DNA of 64,000 nt, taken from positions 43,429,082-43,493,081 of the forward strand of contig OX344751.2 of the NCBI GenBank assembly GCA_947034885.2, written 5' to 3'. The stretch comes from Thuidium tamariscinum. Its lineage: Eukaryota > Streptophyta > Bryopsida > Hypnales > Thuidiaceae. The translations under genes were made by a program, and so were the position numbers. How positions within the stretch are numbered: the first letter of the stretch is position 1; every line of letters begins with the position of its first letter. Below the pieces are notes generated by a model. It was not told where the DNA came from and searched no databases. It saw only the letters and a list, made by a program, of their open reading frames with translations. This document shows, one piece after another, positions 57,922 through 64,000 of the stretch.

Positions 57922-59312
57922 CAATGGAGTACCAATCAAAATGTCGTTTTTGAATTCGCAGTGAGAAAAATTTCGATACTGTCAACTCTGAAAGCCTCCC
58001 GAGAGCTTAAAAATTGGTATTTTACCACAAAATTTTTACCACATCATTATCTTTAAGTTAATTATATGTGTATTAAATTTCAAGGCCAAAAGATTTACCA
58101 AAAAAGATTTATTAAAAATCTTCCAATATGGGTAGTGGTGATAAATATTTTACTACTTTCATCTTTGACACCTTCCTAAGGATAGAGTTTTTTTTTCTTT
58201 TGTTGTGAAATTTTTGTCATGAAAAAATCTCTGTGTTTTTAATATGTGTAAAATATTTCAAGGTAAATTTTTTTTAAGAAGATAACTGAAATCTCCCAAC
58301 AGGAGTAGTTTTGAGAAACTTTTCACAATTGCCAACTTTGACACCCTCCCAAGGGCTAAAAAATTGGTTTCTTACCATGAATTGTTTTTGGTGCAGTCAA
58401 ATATATGTTGATAATATGTTCTCCAAATTTCAAGTTCAAATGAATTACCAAAAAAAAGATATACAAAATCTCCCAACATGTGTAGTTGTGAGGAGGAGTT
58501 TTTGAGCCCCTAGTATAATGTTATTTTGTGGAGCAAAATTTGACATGAATGTAAAAACTCAACCTTACAACTACACATGTTGAGAGATTTTGAATAACTT
58601 TTTTTGGGTAAGTGTTTTGAACTTCAAATTTGGAACATATATTATCAGCATAAATTTGATCTTATTCAAAAAAGTTCATGTTAAATAGACAAATTTTCAG
58701 CCCTCGGGAGGGTGTCAAAGTTGGCAATAGTGAAAATTTTCTCACAACTACACATGTTGGGAGATTTGGTATATCTTTTCTTTGGTAATTCATTTGAATT
58801 TGAAATTTCAAGAACATATCATTAACATATATGTGACTACACCCAAAAAAATTCATGGTAAGAAAACAATCTTTTAATCCTTGGAGGAGGTGTCAAAGTT
58901 GGCAATTGTGAAAATTCTGTCAAAACTACACCTGTTGGGAGATTTCAAATATCTTCTTAAAAAAAAATTTACCTTGAAATTTTTTATACATATTAAAAAA
59001 CATAGAGACTGTCTTATGACAAAAATTTCAAGGCAAAAGAAAAAAACTTAATACTTAGAAAGGTGTTAAAGTTGAAAGTAGTGAAATGTTTTTCACCACT
59101 ATCCATGTTGGTAAATTTTGAATAACTTTTTTTGGGTGAATCTTTTGGCCTTGAAATTTTTCATACATATAATTAACTTAAAGATGATGATGTGGTAAAA
59201 ATGTTGTGGTAAAATATCAATTTTTGAGCTCTCAAGAGGCTTTCAAAGTTGGAAATACTGAAATTTTTCTCACTGCAAATTTGAAAACAACATTTTGATT
59301 GGTACACCATTG
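57922..59312 (-). mobile_element. Long foldback element 3 (1391 bp), TA-flanked, reverse orientation
   Basis: CAATGGAGTACCAATCAAAA at the left and its near reverse complement at the right. The loop (58500-58565) is the reverse complement of the loops at about 7900 and 32250, and here the longer arm is on the right, so the element is inserted in the opposite direction to the other two. Length within 3 bp of element 1. Confidence 0.8.
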
Positions 59313-59314
59313 TA

Positions 59315-60299
59315 CAATCGGATACCAGAAACTTACAAACAAAATGCCAGTACAGTGAAGAAACTGCATTCTTGCCCAACTTTGACGACCTCTTGAGGGC
59401 TGAAATTTTCTTTTTTCTTTTTGAATTTTTTTCACAAGATCCTCTATATGTTATTAAGATATTTTACAATTTTCAAGTCCAAAAGATTTATAGAAAAAAA
59501 GATATGAAGTTTTGAAACAACATGTGTAGTGCAGAAAAAAATTCCACTACTCCCAACTTTGACGCCCTTGCAAAAATTGAAAAAAAAGTTTTGGTCATGA
59601 AATTTTTAGCATGAGATATCGTCTATGTCATTAACATATGTGCCAAATTTCAATTACAAAAGATTTTCCCACCAAGTGTGTCACCAAGTTTTATCAACAT
59701 GTGTAGTGCGAAATTGTCGTTTGCAAAACTACACATGTTGGTAGATTTTGAATTTCTTTCTGTGTATAAATTGTTTGAGCTTGAAATTTGGGGCATATGC
59801 TATCAACATAGAGTTGATCTTATGACAAAAATTTCAAGCTCAAAAGATTTACACACAAAAAGATATTCAAAATCTACCAACATGTGTAGTTTTGCAAAAG
59901 AAAATTTGGTACTACACATGATAAAACTTGGTGACACACTTGGTAGGAAAATCTTTTGAAATTGAAATTTGGCACATATGTTAATAAGATAGAAGAGATC
60001 TTATGCTAAAAATTTCATGACCAAAACTTTTTTTCAGTTTTTGCAAGGGCGTCAAAGTTGGGTGTAGTGGAACTTTTTTCTGCACTACACATGTTGTTTC
60101 AAAACTTTATATCTTTTTTTCTATAAATTTTTTGGACTAGAAATTTGTAAAATATCTTAATAACATATAGAGGATCTTTTGAATTTTTTTTCAAAAAAGA
60201 ATAAAAATTTTCAGCCCTCAGGTGGTCGTCAAAATTGGACAGGAATGCATTTTTTTCATTGTGCGAGCATTTTGTTCGTAAGTTTTTGGTATCCAACTG
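59315..60299. mobile_element. Long foldback element 4 (985 bp), related subfamily
   Basis: CAATCGGATACCAGAAACTT at the left and AAGTTTTTGGTATCCAACTG at the right, flanked by TA (59313-59314, 60300-60301). Arms contain 'acatgtgtagt' and 'caactttgacg' phrases related to the other foldbacks but clearly diverged. The left TA is shared with the end of element 3. Confidence 0.78.
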
Positions 60300-60760
60300 T
60301 ACAACCAAGGCTTTTGGTGTGGATTGACATCAAGACCCCCCTATGAAGATATGTTGTTTGTTTGTTTGGATGTTTGTTACGTTAAGATCTCCCGGACCGT
60401 CAGTCCCCCGGGTGCGTGTTTGGTACCGTCGGAAAGCCCTCGGCGAGGAGGGGTGCACGAGCTTTGATTCATGGTGTTCCAACCTACACCATGAAAGTTA
60501 TTGAATTTTGAAGTTTCTACACATTAAAAAAATTAGACCGTGGCAACAGCAAGGGTCACTCTAGTCCAACATGAAAATATAATGTACTATGCCTAATTTA
60601 AATGTGATAATTTTTTTTGGATTTTTTATGGCCATTTATCTTTGAAGAGTCGAAGTAGATTTGGCATTTTTGTTCATTAAATACCTATTTCTAGTAACCT
60701 GTCTTATAAAGCTCTTCCAAGAGCTCATCATGTGATGATGATTTCATGTATTATTTATTA
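60300..60760. other. Intergenic DNA with short GC-rich patch
   Basis: 60385-60465 is GC-rich ('ctcccggaccgtcagtcccc', 'gccctcggcgaggagg') within AT-rich surroundings; no match elsewhere in the window and no recognised function. Confidence 0.35.
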
Positions 60761-61536
60761 AGGTATATAGAACCACCTATGTGCAATCCTTTAAGCAATT
60801 TGGAAACAAATCATGAAAAATATGAGGCTATACAATTTTTTCCTATCTAGAAAGATAGGAAGTATGGAGAACGAATTGTTTTGATAATTTTATTCCCAAA
60901 TCTGAAATTACTGTGATTTTTGGAAGCCAAAAAGTGCTTTGTACGCATAGCAATGTCTAAAATCTTCCAATTTGGATCATAGCCAAGACTACTTTCCTAT
61001 TAGGTACTTCCTGCTTACTTTATGACACTTTGGGACATGTCTCATGATCTTATTAGTCCCAACCTTGAAAATGGGAGAAAAGTACATTCTAATTTTTGAT
61101 TGGAAAACTCTTTTAGAAGATGGCAATCCATTTATGATCAACCTCCATTTCCAATCAATAAGTTGTTTTCTTTCTGTATGGTATATTTTGCGGAGCAATT
61201 GTGGCACATTATGATTGGTTGCAAGGTTTTCGTAAGTGCAACTAGCCCTTGGTTGGTTTTGCAATTAGCTTATATTACCATTATAGGTTGAAGAGAATCT
61301 TTTGCTAAAAAATTCATAGTAATTACAATTTGTGTAATAAAATTTGAAATATATGGCATCCTTCCAAATTCTATTTTTGTACATGAAAAAATGCTTGCAT
61401 TCAAAAAAGCTATAGTTTACATATGTGTAATTACTTAAGTGGTTGGAAATGGGTGAAATATCTTAGCCTTGGTTAGAAATAGCTACATCCTACATGTTCA
61501 GTATGCATTCTTGGTCGATAATAGGTGGTTCTAGAT
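60761..61536. mobile_element. AGGT-ACC element, family C, with an inserted repeat
   Basis: Left 'aggtatatagaaccacctat', right 'ataggtggttctaga', flanked by TA. About 370 bp longer than other copies: 61089-61482 is extra relative to 52644-53043, and the extra part is the repeat also found at 43827-44494. The join 'cattcta|...|tagccttgg' matches an insertion at TA. Confidence 0.65.
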
Positions 61537-62467
61537 TAGATTAGATCTTGTTTTTTCATTGAATCAAGGTTGTTTTTTACTAGTAAATGAATTAAGATAA
61601 GTAAATGAGCCCTTTTCACTAGTGTATATAATATAAAATTATGCAAATATTCCACAAGTAAGGTAACTAAAGTTGCATTCAATCCTTAAGAAATTTGCCT
61701 TCTCATCTAGAGTTATAGTTGATTCATTTGTTGTAACTTGCTTGTTGGAAAAAAACTTATAGAGTTTTTAATCTTAAGTTAAAAAGAAACATTGAATATT
61801 TGAAGTGAGAGTGTAATAAGTATCCATTAGATTCTTAAAAATATACTAAAATCATTCTTGAAAACTATAAGAATTCAAAAGATGAGAGTTCATTAACATC
61901 TCAACATACAAGGTAATTTTCTTGGAATTGAATTATGAACGTATTGGTTTCAGAGTAAAAGAATTAGGGCTTTAGAATGGAGGCATTGCTAGTTGATAGG
62001 AGCTAGTAGTACCTTGAACAGTTTCGGGAACAAACCTTGAAATGGCCCTCGGAAGCCTTCAAATTCATTCTAATGGTGTTCTACAAGATGAGTTTTCTTC
62101 CTATGAGATTCTAGATGAATAAACTTTTAATGCTTTAATGGCCAAGGCATAGTTTAGATTTTCAAAATTATAAATTTGCATTGATGTATAATATGTTATA
62201 GCTTAGAATCATAATTTTCTAATGATTCTCAAATAATATTTGTAAGATATTCTATACACATCACATCTAAAAAGGTAGATTAGAAATTGCACAAATCAAT
62301 ATTTTTCAATCAAATTTGAAGCTAAAAATTAAAAATTCTTTCTATAATGAGTTGCAAATTAAGTATTTATGATTTTTATAATTTTTTTAAAATTAAGAAT
62401 TCATAAGCTATAATTATAGTGATTTTTTAATATTTTGTTTTTTAACTTATTTATTTAGTCAGCACCA
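61537..62467. other. AT-rich intergenic DNA with a family G end
   Basis: 62030-62075 has 'ggaagccttcaaattcattcta', a family G right end; the left end was not placed. Confidence 0.35.
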
Positions 62468-62812
62468 AACGATTTTTGAGGGCTTTAAAAGATTGTAAAT
62501 TTTTCATTGTGAGAATCCTATAAGAACTATAAGAATTGTACCACATACACAATTTGACATAGTCGAGAGACTACTACATCAAATATAATTAATTTAAAAA
62601 GTGAATCATCAATTATTTTCAAAATATTTAACTTGAAAAAATCATACTTCTTAAAATTTTAAAAAATTTAAAAAATAAAAATAAAACTTTTTTGAAAATT
62701 TTAATTTTTAATTAAAAAATATTTAGACAAAAAGTGGCTAGTTCATAAAATAGAGAATAGGTTTTGGGAACAACCCCGAAACACTCTTTTAAAAAACATC
62801 TAATGTTCTATA
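62468..62812. mobile_element. MITE, family G, diverged
   Basis: 'gatttttgagggctttaaaag' at the left and 'ctcttttaaaaaacatctaa' at the right as worn inverted ends; 'gaagattgtaaatttt'-type interior. Resembles 24520-24866 more than the others. Confidence 0.35.
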
Positions 62813-62999
62813 AGAGTCATTTTTTCAATTCAAAAAATTACTTTTTTTGGTTAGTTCTACTCATACCTTTTGAATTACAAAATTTAGCAAAGCAAATTAT
62901 GCAAGTGCTACATAACTAACACAAGAATTCTAAATAAAACTGATGGATGAAAACATGCATTTTTGAGTGCTTATGATGTGTTTGCATTCATCCATTGTT

Positions 63000-63140
63000 C
63001 AAGATTTGAACCCCAAACTTGCCGTGTCTCCCTCGTTAGTTTCAAACAAAAATTTCCCCTAAAATCACTGTAGCTAGCTGACGCATCCGTTGCCCTTCCC
63101 CCAGGGTTTAGGGTTTAAAGAGCATCCGCTCTCCCAATTG
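63000..63140 (+). promoter_or_regulatory. Putative promoter with telo-box
   Basis: GGGTTTAGGGTTTA at 63104-63117 is a double telo-box motif (AAACCCTAAACCC), typical near the starts of plant genes for translation and cell-growth functions. Composition shifts from AT-rich to gene-like at about 63060. No TATA box seen. Confidence 0.55.
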
Positions 63141-63312
63141 ATGCACCAAGCTTCTCTCGGAGGTTCCACGTCTGTGAAGGAGGTCCGCACCGCACCGCAC
63201 CGCAATGAACCTCCTTCACCGCATTCGGTGTCCCACCTTCCCCGACTTCGTCACGTTCTGGTTAAACAAGACCGGCGTCTCTTGTGTCTGAATCAATCCA
63301 CATTGCCACCAG
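63141..63312 (+). CDS. Possible first exon of a third gene (partial, unrecognised)
   Basis: ATG at 63141 opens a frame of 57 codons plus one base up to a good donor CAG|GTACGT at 63312/63313. The predicted peptide is rich in arginine, histidine, serine and proline, with few acidic residues. It could be an organelle-targeting leader, or this may be an untranslated first exon. A second ATG in another frame (about 63204) gives only 28 codons. The remaining 690 nt of the window (T-rich, no long frame) could be the first intron. Confidence 0.35.
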
Positions 63313-64000
63313 GTACGTGGCTTCCCAGATTTGATATTGCGATTCTCAACTCCATTGGTGCCGTTACTCGAAGCTCGCGTTTGGATCTGGACCGTAAGAC
63401 AGAATGTAGGGATACTCGTTTGCATAATTGTAGGTTTACGTATGCGCTTAATTTTCTTGAATTTTGAAATTCATTGATTTTATTAGCTCTGGAGCGAAGG
63501 AGAGGAGGCCTTGCATTGAGCGAACCTTCATCACATTGAATGTGAGTAATTTACAGGGACGGAGCGCTTGAAGCGTGTCTGCTTGGTTCTTGCAAGCTGT
63601 ATTGTCGTAGACTTGATCCATTGGCGATTCCCTGTGTAAATGCGCTCGGACTCTTGTGTCACAGATCTCTGCGGCGGAGTTTTTAGTTGAATTTGCTGTG
63701 AATTTGTTAATTGAAGATGTTGTGGTTTAAGTTTGCATCGAGTCGTGAAGGATGTTGGTTTTGAAAAGTAGTGTCGCCAGGAATCGGAGTGTTCTTCAGA
63801 TCAAATTTTTCTTTTCTCAATTTAAAAAAAAATTGGTTTTGACTGCGTTTTTTGCGATTCTGTTTGGGGCACTTCGTTCTCGAGGTGTAGTTTACGTACA
63901 AAGATTGGAAAAGTTTTCGACATTGTGTTACAGGTCTCTGACTTTGTGGGGTTTCTTTAGTCGATCTGAGGATTGTCGAGTATAAATGCTCGGATTTAGT

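Overview
This is nuclear DNA of a land plant. Two conserved genes show it: the first coding exon of an ILP1/PAXBP1-type spliceosomal factor on the minus strand at the left edge, and a complete four-exon gene of a plant-specific family carrying a GTGVFLPR motif at 37-39.5 kb. Telo-box promoter motifs, CACTA-type and Stowaway-type miniature elements and AT-rich intergenic DNA agree. The ILP1 exon keeps the family motifs but differs clearly from the flowering-plant versions I remember. The gene spacing (about 36 kb and 24 kb between genes) points to a large genome. A non-flowering plant is possible, but I would not name a species.

Layout: 1-1.5 kb holds ILP1 exon 1 and its 5' flank. 1.5-36 kb is an AT-rich repeat desert. 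36-40 kb holds the GTGVFLPR gene with a long 5' leader, a probable leader intron, four coding exons and a poly(A) signal. 40-63 kb is again repeat desert. 63-64 kb looks like the start of a third gene (telo-box and first exon with a good splice donor). No rRNA, tRNA or CRISPR array was seen.

The desert is built almost entirely of short non-coding DNA transposons, often nested. I grouped them by ends and target-site duplications. (1) Elements bounded by TTAA, with inverted ends starting CCCCTAAAG, CCCTTAAA or CCCTAGAAGG, in at least six length families; these have the hallmarks of piggyBac. (2) Long foldback elements of 1.0-1.4 kb flanked by TA, starting CARTGGRGTACC or CARTYGGATACC; the larger ones have arms built of roughly 177-bp repeats. 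(3) A group flanked by TA with ends AGGT....ACC, in several sizes. (4) A 383-bp element flanked by TA with ends CAGTGGAAACACCC. (5) CACTA MITEs of 172-339 bp with exact 3-bp duplications. (6) Single copies resembling Stowaway and PIF/Harbinger, and several unclassified families. In three cases an occupied and an empty version of the same site both occur in this window, which fixes element boundaries and target duplications directly. No transposase, reverse transcriptase or integrase reading frame was recognised, so the elements are non-autonomous here.

The genes show no sign of working together. The main interest is the transposon biology: a young-looking TTAA-targeting MITE population in a plant, and long foldbacks that would give long double-stranded RNA if transcribed.
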